Shown here one piece after another: positions 1-7,282 of a DNA stretch of 52,037 bases. Position 1 is the first letter of the stretch. Each line of letters opens with the position of its first letter. The DNA lies in NCBI GenBank assembly GCA_030691735.1, contig JAUYDS010000052.1, forward strand, positions 1 to 52,037, written 5' to 3'. Both the position numbers and the translations under genes were made by a program. The notes under the pieces were generated by a model. That model saw nothing but the letters and a program-made list of their open reading frames with translations. It did no database searches and was not told the DNA's origin. Source of the stretch: Candidatus Aminicenantota bacterium (GTDB lineage: Bacteria > Acidobacteriota > Aminicenantia > Aminicenantales > UBA4085).

Positions 1-174
1 AAAGACTGATTTGATTTTATCAAGCAGCTTTTTTGTAGGCTGATGTCCGCCTCTCTCCCATCCGGCCCGCGTCTCTTGTTCAACCCTAAGTTTTACGATT
101 AGCTTAGGCCGAAGTTCAATTGATTCGGCGCTTCGAACTTCTCCAAATAAATTGCTTCCCCGCAAGAAAGACAT
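1..174 (-). CDS. HTH-like protein, C-terminus at window edge (partial)
   Basis: Reading on the minus strand from an ATG at 174-172 gives 58 codons that run off the window. The last ~35 residues align with the second helix-turn-helix of the XRE protein at 340-768: both have a GWExGxHxPTxKLL core (here GWERGGHQPTKKLL). The first ~20 residues are not recognisable. The start codon overlaps the stop of the preceding small gene as TAATG, so translation is probably coupled. It could be a truncated or degenerate DNA-binding protein rather than a working regulator. The stop codon is not visible, and the sister protein ends within a few residues of the equivalent point. Confidence 0.4.
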   Translation of the reverse strand, partial: MSFLRGSNLFGEVRSAESIELRPKLIVKLRVEQETRAGWERGGHQPTKKLLDKIKSVF

Positions 175-317
175 TAAAAAGCATAAAAAGTAGTTGGCTC
201 GCCAATCGGCTCGTTTGTCTCAGGATTTATTTCTTGGACTACGGCGCATTTCAATTCGGAATCCTTGACGATTTTTGAGCTTCCGCAGTGTTTGCAAACG
301 AATTTTTCTTGGCGCAT
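174..317 (-). CDS. Small zinc-ribbon-like protein (47 aa)
   Basis: A 47-residue frame begins with MRQEKFVCKHCGSSKIV. It has a CxxC knuckle (C8, C11) and a further Cys at 24, so it looks like a minimal or incomplete zinc ribbon. A good ribosome-binding site (GAGGAATATC directly before ATG) supports the start. It begins 22 nt after the stop of the XRE gene and its stop overlaps the start of the next frame (TAATG), so the three frames look like one mini-operon. The function is unknown. The Cys pair suggests metal binding. The short length makes this a moderate call. Confidence 0.5.
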   Translation of the reverse strand: MRQEKFVCKHCGSSKIVKDSELKCAVVQEINPETNEPIGEPTTFYAF

Positions 318-339
318 GATATTCCTCGCAGACTAAACA

Positions 340-768
340 TTAGAATAAACGAGAGGCTTTGATTTTAGCAAGTAGCTTCTCAGTAGGTTTGTGTTTTCCA
401 GTTTCCCATCCCTCTAGAGTCGATAGGTCTATCCCCAATTGTTCAGCGAGCTTTTTTCTCGATAATCCGCGAATCCGCCTAAAATCTTTAATTCGCTCGG
501 CCAAAATATCGGTTTTTTTCTCAAACGGATCTCGTCCTAAGAATTCAATTATCCTCGGAATTTGGGCCAAAGAAGGCTCCACCTTGTTCTTTTCCCAGAG
601 ATATATCGTAATGTCCGAAACATTAAAGAATGTAGAAAGTTGGACTTTTGTGAGCTTCAAATCGATCCTTCGAACTCGAATCCAGTCGCCCCACGTGCGC
701 GGAAAATCAGGGTATTTCTCCCTGTGGATCGGCTTTCGTGCCTTTAAAGTTAAATGGCAAAAGGGCAA
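340..768 (-). CDS. XRE-family regulator with two helix-turn-helix repeats
   Basis: The 142-residue protein has two HTH units. The first covers about residues 25-75 and starts PRTWGDWIRVRR, with ITIYLWEKNKVEPS as recognition helix and wing. The second covers about 90-140 and contains LSRKKLAEQLGI and GWETGKHKPT. This tandem XRE arrangement occurs in a family of small regulators common in environmental bacteria, and DNA binding is inferred from that. The N-terminal MPFCHLTL stretch looks like genuine coding sequence, but its first codon is TTG and no ATG is available. The 5' end abuts the comM fragment at about 765, so the native start may have been altered at a recombination junction. The downstream zinc-ribbon gene is probably cotranscribed. 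The DNA is AT-richer than the dcw region. Confidence 0.7.
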   Translation of the reverse strand: MPFCHLTLKARKPIHREKYPDFPRTWGDWIRVRRIDLKLTKVQLSTFFNVSDITIYLWEKNKVEPSLAQIPRIIEFLGRDPFEKKTDILAERIKDFRRIRGLSRKKLAEQLGIDLSTLEGWETGKHKPTEKLLAKIKASRLF

Positions 769-1250
769 CGCAACCCTGCGAGGACGTCTTTCGCGGCGCG
801 GCGGACCGGGATGCCGAATGCACCGAGGCCCAGCGCAGCCGGTATTATTCGAAGATCTCAGGCCCCCTCCTCGACCGCATCGACATCCAGATCGAAGTCC
901 CCGGGGTCAAATTCAAGGACATCGTCTCGAAGGCCGAAGGGGAGAGCTCGGAGGCGATCCGGGATCGGGTCGTCAGGGCCCGAGAGAGACAGCTCGATCG
1001 TTTTGCGGGACGGAGGATGTATGCCAATGCCCAGATGGGGCCGAGAGAGGTCAAGGCCTACTGCCGCATCGACAGGGAAGGAGAAAAACTCCTTGAAGCG
1101 GCGGTCAACAGGCTTGGCTTCAGCGCCCGGGCTTATGACCGTTCGCTCAAGGTCGCTCGGACGATCGCGGATTTAGCCGGAGAGGACGACATCACCCCGG
1201 CCCACTTGAGCGAAGCCATTCAGTACCGAGCTATGGATAGGTATTATTGA
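765..1250 (+). pseudogene. comM: comM/yifB (Mg-chelatase-like AAA ATPase), 3' fragment
   Basis: The frame encodes the C-terminal part of ComM/YifB: CTEAQRSRYYSKISGPLLDR, then IDIQIEVPGV, a GESSEAIRDRV helix, and a terminal domain with LGFSARAYDRSLKVARTIAD and LSEAIQYRAMDRYY before the stop at 1250. Full-length family members are about 500 residues; only about 150 are left, so the AAA Walker region and the Lon-like N-terminal domain are gone. Upstream of CTEAQ the usual CPC cysteine pattern is already degraded, and the 5' edge meets the divergent XRE gene. ComM is a hexameric helicase for branch migration in natural transformation; this copy cannot be active. A second, different comM 3' tail lies at 4880-4949. 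Confidence 0.85.
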
Positions 1251-1330
1251 AAGCGCATCATTTTGTTCGTTAGAATATGCAAAAAAAATATGAACCATCG
1301 GGGAGCAATAAGGTTTCGGTCGAATTGGCA

Positions 1331-1366
1331 TTGACAAGCAATCGGCTTTGTAGTATTTGTATTACA
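1331..1366 (+). promoter_or_regulatory. Promoter and dyad operator of the toxin-antitoxin pair
   Basis: A consensus -35 TTGACA lies at 1331-1336. With a 17-nt spacer the -10 would be TATTTG at 1354-1359, which is weak. An imperfect dyad, TGTAGTA-TTTG-TATTACA, spans 1349-1366 and covers this -10. It is placed where a ribbon-helix-helix antitoxin would bind to repress its own operon. AGAGGTG at 1366-1372 is the ribosome-binding site for the ATG at 1380. The operator role is inferred. Confidence 0.5.
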
Positions 1367-1379
1367 GAGGTGCAGAAAT

Positions 1380-1595
1380 ATGGCTACTCTAAGCTTGAGA
1401 TTACCTGACGAGGTTTTCCAAAGACTAAACCGTCTCACGAAAATAACACGGAGGACAAAAAGCTCTTTTATTCAAGAGATTATCGAAGAGTCCTTAGAGG
1501 ACTTTGAAGATGGCTATACCGCGTTGGAACGGTTGAATGAAAAAAACGCCAGATATCTGACAACGGAAGAAGTGGAGAAAGAGCTTGGCCTATAG
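1380..1595 (+). CDS. Ribbon-helix-helix antitoxin (RelB/CopG-like)
   Basis: The protein has 71 residues. The N-terminus ATLSLRLPDEVFQRLNRL is a typical RHH strand-helix, followed by TKITRRTKSSFIQEIIEES, which would form the second helix of the dimeric DNA-binding domain. The acidic C-terminal part (ESLEDFEDGYTALERLNEKN and onward) is the expected toxin-wrapping region. It overlaps the toxin gene by 11 nt, as in many type II pairs. It should neutralise the RelE-like toxin and, as dimers on the dyad at 1349-1366, repress the operon. RelB, DUF6290 and CopG families are hard to separate by eye at this length. Confidence 0.8.
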   Translation: MATLSLRLPDEVFQRLNRLTKITRRTKSSFIQEIIEESLEDFEDGYTALERLNEKNARYLTTEEVEKELGL

Positions 1596-1845
1596 AGTGC
1601 TGTGGCACGAACACGCTCTGAATGATCTGAAGGAGCTTGACCGACAGACGGCGGGAAAAATCGTCAGCCGCGTTAAGGGCTATCTTTCACAAGACCCGGA
1701 GAAGCTAGGGAAACCTCTCAAAGGAGTGCTGAAGGGACTTTATCGATATCGGATAGGGGATTATCGAATCATGTACTCCATCGACAGAGGAGATAAACAA
1801 ATTTCGACTTTATATGTCGGCAGACGAAAAGATATTTATCGATAA
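1585..1845 (+). CDS. RelE/ParE-superfamily toxin
   Basis: The 86-residue protein starts at a TTG inside the antitoxin 3' end, with GGAG about 8 nt before it. Its layout is that of RelE toxins: YRVLWHEHALNDLKELDRQ helix, then KIVSRVKGYLSQDP, the loop GKPLKGVLKGLYRYRIGDYR, and the last strands with YRIMYSID and YVGRRKDIYR. The basic and aromatic residues R55, R61 and Y63 and the C-terminal RRKDIYR are typical of the mRNA-cleaving branch, though ParE members share the fold. As part of a type II module it would cut ribosome-bound mRNA when free of antitoxin. It probably lacks a promoter of its own. Confidence 0.85.
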   Translation: MAYRVLWHEHALNDLKELDRQTAGKIVSRVKGYLSQDPEKLGKPLKGVLKGLYRYRIGDYRIMYSIDRGDKQISTLYVGRRKDIYR

Positions 1846-2194
1846 AAACTTAAATTGGCGGAGCAATTCTAAGTTCCCTTTTTGCATTTATGCGCCTTTA
1901 TTTAAAAGGATCAATAAATCTGGCTTCGATGATCAAACCAATATCTATTGTGAACCGATCGATAATGAAAGAAAAACGAGTCCCAGAATGAAGGATTTTG
2001 TCTTATTAGTCCTAACCAAACTAGGAAAACGAAGATATATAATTATGAAAGGGTCGATTCGAGTTGTTTAGATTCCGAGCGCTTCTATTTTATCGGACGT
2101 AAATATCGTTAACGCTTGTGAAGAATTATTACGATCCCATTGAGTAAATTATCCCGGATTCCCCCAGTGGAAAAATATTATTATTTCTTGCAAC
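1846..2194. other. AT-rich intergenic stretch, no supported gene
   Basis: An 85-codon frame at 1814-2071 overlaps the toxin end, has no ribosome-binding site and matches no known family, so it is not called. No tRNA, hairpin terminator or repeat was recognised. The stretch ends at the sigma-54 promoter and may contain its enhancer-binding sites, but no clear dyad repeat could be assigned. Confidence 0.4.
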
Positions 2195-2211
2195 TTGGCA
2201 TGATGATTGCT
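2195..2211 (+). promoter_or_regulatory. Sigma-54 (RpoN) promoter
   Basis: TTGGCATG-ATGA-TTGCT matches the -24/-12 consensus TTGGCACG-N4-TTGCW at all but one position. The invariant GG (2197-2198) and GC (2209-2210) are exactly 10 nt apart. Transcription would start near 2221 and give a ~70-nt leader to the barrel gene at 2293. An enhancer-binding protein would be needed; none is encoded nearby. Confidence 0.7.
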
Positions 2212-2292
2212 GGTTTAATAAGACATTCAGGGTATTTCTGGGAATAAAAATGGCTCTAATTGGCCGCGGGTTTATTAAGGAGGGAGAATACC

Positions 2293-3600
2293 ATGCGTTA
2301 CCGATCTAAGTTTATCGCCGTATTTATGTGCCTCTCGTTTTGTTTCCCGTTATTGGCTTCAGCTCAAACAAATCCGAGTCCGCCTTCATCTCAAGTGGAT
2401 GTTGAAGCTCTCAAAAAGACTGCGCCGAGGGTGTTCATTGACTGCAATTATTGCGATATTGAATACATGAAAACGGAAATCACGTACGTCAATTACGTCC
2501 GTGACCGGAAAGAAGCTCAAGTCCATGTTCTGATCACGGTCCAATCTACGGGAGCTGGCGGCGTCGAATACACTATGACCTTCAGCGGGCAACAAGAATT
2601 TATTGGAATGGACGATGTTCAAAAGTTCGTTTCTAATAAAACTCAAACATCGGATGAGATACGACAAGGACAAGTCCGAGTCTTAAAAATGGGCCTTATG
2701 CGATATGTCGCGAAAACGCCGATCTCTGAAAAGGTGGCCATTGTCTTTCAAGAAAAGGTCAAGCCGACCTCCGTCATCGATAAGTGGAATTTCTGGGTCT
2801 TTAGTCTCAGCGCTCGCACGTCGATGAGCGGACAAAAAACCACGAGCTATAACTCCTATTACGGCACGATCTCCGCTAATCGGATAACTCCGGAGTGGAA
2901 GATAAAAATGAGCCTCTATGAGTCGACATATAAGGACAGTTTCACCTATGGAGGCGAAACGATTTCGAGCACATCTAGTTCTCAGGGCTTCTCAGGATTA
3001 GTTGTAAAAAGCCTGAATGATCACTGGTCGATCGGCACGTATCTCTCGTTGAGCTCATCTACTTATAGCAACGTGAAGTTTAGCCTTATCCCTGCTCCTG
3101 CAATCGAATATAATTTATTTCCTTATTCTCAATCGACGCGACGCTTTCTGAGTTTTCTCTATAGACTCAACTTCCAAACCGTAAAATATCGAGAAGAGAC
3201 TATCTATAATAAGACATCGGAAAGCCTTTGGAGCGAAAGCCTGTCCATTACCCTTGATCTTAAGGAAAAATGGGGATCTATCAGCACATCGCTCGAAGGT
3301 TCGCATTACTTCCATGATTTCAAGAAAAACCATTTATCGCTCTACAGCTCCATCAGTCTGAAGCTTTGGAAGGGCCTAAGTTTTGATGTTTACGGTAGCT
3401 ATTCGATGATTCATGACCAGCTTTCGTTGAAAAAGGGCGAGGCGACTCTCGAACAAGTCCTGCTCCGGAGGACAATGCTCGAGACCAATTATTCGTACTA
3501 TTTCTCGGTCGGGTTGAGCTATACGTTCGGTTCGATCTACAGCAACGTCGTGAATCCGCGTTTCGGCGGCGGATCTAGTGGCGGTATTTATTATTATTGA
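2293..3600 (+). CDS. Putative outer-membrane beta-barrel protein
   Basis: The start is the ATG after AAGGAGGGAGAATACC. The first 25 residues are a signal peptide (basic MRYRSK, hydrophobic core, cleavage after LLASAQ). Residues ~40-160 form a soluble domain with VFIDCNYCDIEYMKTEI and NYVRDRKEAQVHVLITVQ. This domain recurs in uncharacterised proteins of Acidobacteria, Gemmatimonadetes and Bacteroidetes, judged from memory. From ~170 to the end the chain alternates polar and aromatic residues in strand-like stretches (SSSTYSNVKFSLIPAPAIEYN and similar), and it ends in SSGGIYYY, an aromatic terminus typical of outer-membrane proteins. The substrate is unknown. It stands alone behind a sigma-54 promoter and is convergent with the HD-GYP gene. 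Confidence 0.65.
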   Translation: MRYRSKFIAVFMCLSFCFPLLASAQTNPSPPSSQVDVEALKKTAPRVFIDCNYCDIEYMKTEITYVNYVRDRKEAQVHVLITVQSTGAGGVEYTMTFSGQQEFIGMDDVQKFVSNKTQTSDEIRQGQVRVLKMGLMRYVAKTPISEKVAIVFQEKVKPTSVIDKWNFWVFSLSARTSMSGQKTTSYNSYYGTISANRITPEWKIKMSLYESTYKDSFTYGGETISSTSSSQGFSGLVVKSLNDHWSIGTYLSLSSSTYSNVKFSLIPAPAIEYNLFPYSQSTRRFLSFLYRLNFQTVKYREETIYNKTSESLWSESLSITLDLKEKWGSISTSLEGSHYFHDFKKNHLSLYSSISLKLWKGLSFDVYGSYSMIHDQLSLKKGEATLEQVLLRRTMLETNYSYYFSVGLSYTFGSIYSNVVNPRFGGGSSGGIYYY

Positions 3601-3694
3601 GTATATGTGATCGACTCCAAATACGCCGGCGCCGTCTTCAATTGATATTACTTTGGCTTTTATTGTAGAAAAAGAAAGACAGAATAGAACGGGC

Positions 3695-4759
3695 TTATTT
3701 AAATGCATACTTTTTTTCTTTGAAAAGCTTTAAGCAGGTATCCACTACAGCAGGATCATAAAGGATTCCTTTGTTTATCGATATTTCATCCAAGGTATTT
3801 TTCAGACCAAGACTTGGCCGATATGGCCGATGAGAGGACATGGCTTCAACAACATCAGCCACAGCCAGGATTCTGGCTTCAAGGAGGATGCTGCCGTCGG
3901 AAAGACCTTGGGGATAGCCCGAGCCGTTCATTCGTTCGTGATGTTGATAAATTATTGAAGCTATCGGCCAGGGAAACTCGATGTCTTTTAGAATATCAAA
4001 AGCAATCTGTGGATGCATTTTGATTAACTCGAATTCTGTCTTACTCAACTTGCTTGGCTTGCTTAAAAGATCGGCTGGTACGCCAATCTTACCCAAATCG
4101 TGGATAAGCCCGGCTGAACGCACGCCTTCGATCTGGTCTTTCGGCAATCCCATTTCCGTTGCAATTGTCCGAGCTAGATCAGCAACTCGGCGCTGATGAC
4201 CGGAAGTGAACGGGTCTCTAGCCTCCACTGTTAAAGCAATGGCGTTAATCGTACCATTCAGTGTTTTCCGCTGTTTCTGCATCGTTTCCTGGACTTCTAC
4301 TTCTGTTCTCTTGCGGTCGGATATATCCCATAAATAGGAACGGGTGCCCACGTTTTTCCCGGCTTCTTTAAGGGTAACGACATCCACTTCAAGATAAAAT
4401 AGTGAACCGTCTTTTCTGATTCCTTTAAATTCACAGCGGCCAGGCACTTTATTGCCGTTCAGCCGGCCTTTATGAATTTTGAGGACCCGCTCAATGTCAT
4501 CCGGGTGGACAATGGATCGAATAGACTGGTTCTTTATTTCTTCAAGGCCGTATCCGAACATTTCAGCATACCGTTCATTGGCATACTCGAGATTTCCTTC
4601 TCGGTCGTCAATCGTAATGGCGATTCCCGCTTTTTCCACTAAATCCCGATAGCGCTCTTCGGATTTTCTCAGCTTATCCTCGAACCTGCTTGTCTCTTTG
4701 GATTGTCGAGGAATATTGTTTTGCTTAGATATGAAGGTGCTTAAATCTTTTTTAGGCAT
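3695..4759 (-). CDS. PAS-HD-GYP protein, probable c-di-GMP phosphodiesterase
   Basis: The 354-residue cytoplasmic protein carries a PAS domain with PAC motif at ~32-150 (ITIDDREGNLEYANERYAEM, ending YLWDISDRKR). A linker helix leads to an HD-GYP domain at ~170-350. The metal and catalytic signatures are complete: GHQRR (H188), HDLGK (H220/D221), HHERMNGSGYP (H273/H274, GYP 281-283) and ADVVEAM (D302). Such proteins hydrolyse c-di-GMP to pGpG or GMP, and the PAS domain would sense a small ligand or redox signal. There are no membrane segments or receiver domain. It is monocistronic and convergent with the barrel gene. ATG start; the upstream ribosome-binding site is weak. Confidence 0.9.
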   Translation of the reverse strand: MPKKDLSTFISKQNNIPRQSKETSRFEDKLRKSEERYRDLVEKAGIAITIDDREGNLEYANERYAEMFGYGLEEIKNQSIRSIVHPDDIERVLKIHKGRLNGNKVPGRCEFKGIRKDGSLFYLEVDVVTLKEAGKNVGTRSYLWDISDRKRTEVEVQETMQKQRKTLNGTINAIALTVEARDPFTSGHQRRVADLARTIATEMGLPKDQIEGVRSAGLIHDLGKIGVPADLLSKPSKLSKTEFELIKMHPQIAFDILKDIEFPWPIASIIYQHHERMNGSGYPQGLSDGSILLEARILAVADVVEAMSSHRPYRPSLGLKNTLDEISINKGILYDPAVVDTCLKLFKEKKYAFK

Positions 4760-4879
4760 TAGGCGTTCTTTTTACAGACCTATCCTCTTTATCGATTTAG
4801 TCGGCAGATTAAAAGATTAATTGAAAAAAAGGTCGAGAATTATTGGAAATAATTAGATTTGGACCTGATTATCTCATTC

Positions 4880-4949
4880 GGCGGCGAAGAGGAGATCTCC
4901 CCCCCGTCTCTCCGAGGCCATCCAGTACCGGATGATGGATAAGTATTAT
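4880..4949 (+). pseudogene. comM: Second comM 3'-end remnant
   Basis: The stretch encodes GGEEEISPP and, after a one-base frame change in a run of seven C, LSEAIQYRMMDKYY. This matches the ComM C-terminus (GEDDITPAHLSEAIQYRAMDRYY at 1176-1247, split here for comparison). Several residues and many bases differ, so it is a different allele or an older copy, not a recent duplicate. No upstream comM sequence is recognisable, and the stop codon of the first copy is replaced by CAG. Both copies lie on the plus strand and bracket ~3.6 kb containing the toxin-antitoxin pair, barrel and HD-GYP genes. Confidence 0.75.
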
Positions 4950-4976
4950 CAGCAGGAACTGTCTTTTTTATGGCAA

Positions 4977-6311
4977 TTAGAAATCCCACTTTTCCGTTTC
5001 TTCCCATAGTCGTTTCTCATACTCTTTTTTGTCTGAGAGAAAACAATCCTCCACAGACTTGACCTTTTTTGATGTGTAAATCATCCTCTCCATGAACTCA
5101 GGCGCGCGTCTGATTCCCTCGCCAATATTGAGCAGCACAACATCCCCTTCTCTGATATGGCCTTTTCTCAAAGCTTTTAAAAATCCGGCTACAACGATTG
5201 CCGCAGCCGGTCCCATTCTGACCGACTGCTTAAACGCAACCAAACGTGCCATGAGCACGATGGCCTGTTCATCGCACGAAATGATCTCGCCTCCGCTCGC
5301 TCTGACCAGCGGGCTCAAGACAGGGTAGGTTGTAGGATACCCTGTTGCCAACGTAGGAATCATCGTCTCTGGATTGTGATAGATGGGGTACGTTTTCTCC
5401 CAGCCTTCTGGAAATCCTTTTGACTTCGCTTCTTCCCACGCGTCTGCCATCGGAGAGCATTTGTCAGATTGGACGAGGATAAATCTCGGCATCCTTTTGA
5501 TCAGATTCAAAGGCTCAAGCTCTTGGCATCCTTTGGCGATAGCCAGCGGTCCCGTGCCTCCGCTCAAAGCCTGAAAGTACACAGTTGGAAATTCATCCAT
5601 CATTCTCAGCCATTCAAAAAGCATCGTCTTCTTAGCTTCTTGTCTCATCGGATCAAAATTGCCGGCCGCAAGAGGGATTTTGAATTTATTAGAAAACTCA
5701 AGCGCCGTTTCTTTCGCTCTCGAATAATCCCCCTTGACCCGGAACACCTGCTGTCCGAAGCAGGCGATTTCCGCCTCTTGAGATGGGGAGGAATTTTCAG
5801 GGATAAAGGCATAGAGGGAGATCCCTGCTGCGGTCAAATATCGTGAATAGGAAACCGCGATGTTCCCGGTGCTGGCAGCCACATAATTTTTGATATTGTT
5901 TTCTTTAAGAACGCTCGCCACCACGGTCCCGGAGAGGTCTTTAAACGTTCCCGTGGCGTAATTATCATCATGTCGATGAGCATAGACGTTACAATGAAGG
6001 CGAAACCTCACCCTTGCATACTCCTCCAGGAATTTCCATCTGTCTATGGGGACAATACCCTCTCCAGCGGTAACGATATTCTTCCTCTCATTTAGAGGGA
6101 GAAAATCAAAGTAATGCCAAAGGCCGTTCGAGGCGATGACGTTTTTTTGAATAAGATGTTTCGCTCTTTCGATATTCTCACGATATTTCACATCCGCCCT
6201 GTTGCTGCCGCACTCCGGACATCTCTGGTCGGAGCTAAACCATTTTGAAAAGTCTTCGATTTCAGAGCCGCACAGACTGCATCGCAGATAGAATTTCTTG
6301 CTGGTTCCCAT
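4977..6311 (-). CDS. Zinc-ribbon PLP enzyme of threonine/cysteate synthase type
   Basis: The 444-residue protein has an N-terminal zinc ribbon (C11xxC14, C31xxC34) and a fold-type II PLP domain. The Schiff-base Lys is K124 in TGTFKDLSG; ordinary threonine synthases have SFKDRG there, cysteate synthases SFKELEA. The phosphate loop STGNIAV follows at ~148. YFQALSGGTG at ~245-254 and VVLLNIGEG near the C-terminus resemble cysteate synthase of Methanosarcina (YFQAVGSGTG, ILLNIAGGG) as remembered. Cysteate synthase makes L-cysteate from phosphoserine and sulfite. The gene follows cysH after 5 nt, and cysH supplies sulfite, so a sulfite-using PLP reaction is plausible. Alternatives are threonine synthase or a phosphoserine-dependent cysteine synthase. 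Confidence 0.7.
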   Translation of the reverse strand: MGTSKKFYLRCSLCGSEIEDFSKWFSSDQRCPECGSNRADVKYRENIERAKHLIQKNVIASNGLWHYFDFLPLNERKNIVTAGEGIVPIDRWKFLEEYARVRFRLHCNVYAHRHDDNYATGTFKDLSGTVVASVLKENNIKNYVAASTGNIAVSYSRYLTAAGISLYAFIPENSSPSQEAEIACFGQQVFRVKGDYSRAKETALEFSNKFKIPLAAGNFDPMRQEAKKTMLFEWLRMMDEFPTVYFQALSGGTGPLAIAKGCQELEPLNLIKRMPRFILVQSDKCSPMADAWEEAKSKGFPEGWEKTYPIYHNPETMIPTLATGYPTTYPVLSPLVRASGGEIISCDEQAIVLMARLVAFKQSVRMGPAAAIVVAGFLKALRKGHIREGDVVLLNIGEGIRRAPEFMERMIYTSKKVKSVEDCFLSDKKEYEKRLWEETEKWDF

Positions 6312-6317
6312 ATTTCT

Positions 6318-7052
6318 TCATCCTTTCTTTGAGGTTATCATTCTTCTTTTGCTTTTCTCGGCTTTCAAATCCGTATGTAAACCACACTCCAACTTGCTTT
6401 TTCCATTCCAGCGCCCGGCCCTTTCTCCATCTTCAAGTTCATTTTTAGAAGTGCAACAGGGAGGAAAACAGCCAATGGACGTATATCCCTGGTCGTACAA
6501 CGGATTGCAGGGAAGGTTGTGTTCGCGAATATAAGTCCAGACTCTCTGCCCTGTCCAATTCACGAGCGGATGGATGCGCAAATTCCTCTCATTGTCACGC
6601 ATGAAGGGCTTAAGATTTTTTCTCGTTTCTGCCTGGTCTTTCCGGATTGCCGAGATCCAGTTTTTCACGCCGATCTCTTTTTTGAGATTCCTGAGAGGAG
6701 TCACCTTATTGACAAGGCAACAGAAATCAGGGTCTTTCTCGTACAGGAATTGACCGTGCTTCTGTTCGAGCTTCCTCTTGCTTATCATGGGGATGATCGT
6801 GTGAACATTGAGATTCCATTCTTTTGTTATTCTGTTTTTGAATTCGAGCGTTTCTGGAAAATGGAATCCCGTATCGATGAAAAAAACGGGAAAGTCAAAA
6901 GTTATCTTTTTTATCATATGGATGATGACGATCCCCGAGGCTTGAAAAGAAGAAGTCATGGCAGCTTGATAGGGAAATGTCTTTATCGTCCATTCGAGAA
7001 TTTCTTCGGGTTCTGAATGCCTGAATTTCTCATTGAGCTCTTCTAAACGCAT
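6318..7052 (-). CDS. cysH: APS/PAPS reductase (assimilatory), CysH family
   Basis: The chosen start gives 244 residues beginning MRLEELNEKF, as in the family; an upstream in-frame TTG at 7154 would add 34 unlikely residues. Motifs: SSFQASG nucleotide loop (~34-40), IDTGFHFPET (59-68), AIRKDQAETR (135-144), and ECGLH (C223), the catalytic Cys that carries the thiosulfonate. The Cys pair CC111-112 plus a later Cys group is the [4Fe-4S] signature of APS reductases, absent in the PAPS-specific E. coli type. The later group is odd: C195-FPP-C199-C200 instead of CxxC. The product is sulfite plus AMP. No sulfite reductase or ATP sulfurylase is nearby; the partner is the PLP enzyme downstream. Confidence 0.88.
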   Translation of the reverse strand: MRLEELNEKFRHSEPEEILEWTIKTFPYQAAMTSSFQASGIVIIHMIKKITFDFPVFFIDTGFHFPETLEFKNRITKEWNLNVHTIIPMISKRKLEQKHGQFLYEKDPDFCCLVNKVTPLRNLKKEIGVKNWISAIRKDQAETRKNLKPFMRDNERNLRIHPLVNWTGQRVWTYIREHNLPCNPLYDQGYTSIGCFPPCCTSKNELEDGERAGRWNGKSKLECGLHTDLKAEKSKRRMITSKKG

Positions 7053-7101
7053 GGTTTCTTGCTGATGTGCGCTCGCCGAAAACCCTCTAGGTCCTGACAG
7101 G

Positions 7102-7142
7102 GAAAAACGGGATTTCACTTTGACCCTATCATCCCGTTTTTC
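7102..7142 (-). terminator. Perfect 12-bp hairpin in the cysH leader (attenuator candidate)
   Basis: On the minus strand GAAAAACGGGAT and ATCCCGTTTTTC form a perfect 12-bp stem around a 17-nt loop, 50-90 nt before the cysH ATG and downstream of its putative promoter. The stem ends in U5, as in intrinsic terminators with A/U flanks. It could be an attenuator or simply a stable leader hairpin. No known riboswitch core was recognised upstream. Confidence 0.45.
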
Positions 7143-7254
7143 GTGGTCCTGCAAACAAAATCATATTGGTGCAGGAATAGGAATTTCGTTTTCCGCCGGT
7201 ATGATATTTCTTCGCCTTTGTCACATATTCCTTAGCCGGATATCGAGGATCGAA

Positions 7255-7282
7255 TTTATCACCCTTGAGGAATCCCTGTCAA
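7255..7282 (-). promoter_or_regulatory. Putative sigma-70 promoter of cysH
   Basis: On the minus strand a perfect -35 TTGACA (7282-7277) is followed after 16 nt by GATAAA (7260-7255), a 4/6 match to TATAAT. A start near 7248 would leave a leader of about 195 nt containing the hairpin at 7102-7142. A frame of ~45 codons in this leader has no good start and is not called. Confidence 0.45.

Noticed and set aside
1814-2071. 85-codon frame after the toxin
   Set aside because: It overlaps the toxin end, has no ribosome-binding site and no recognisable family.
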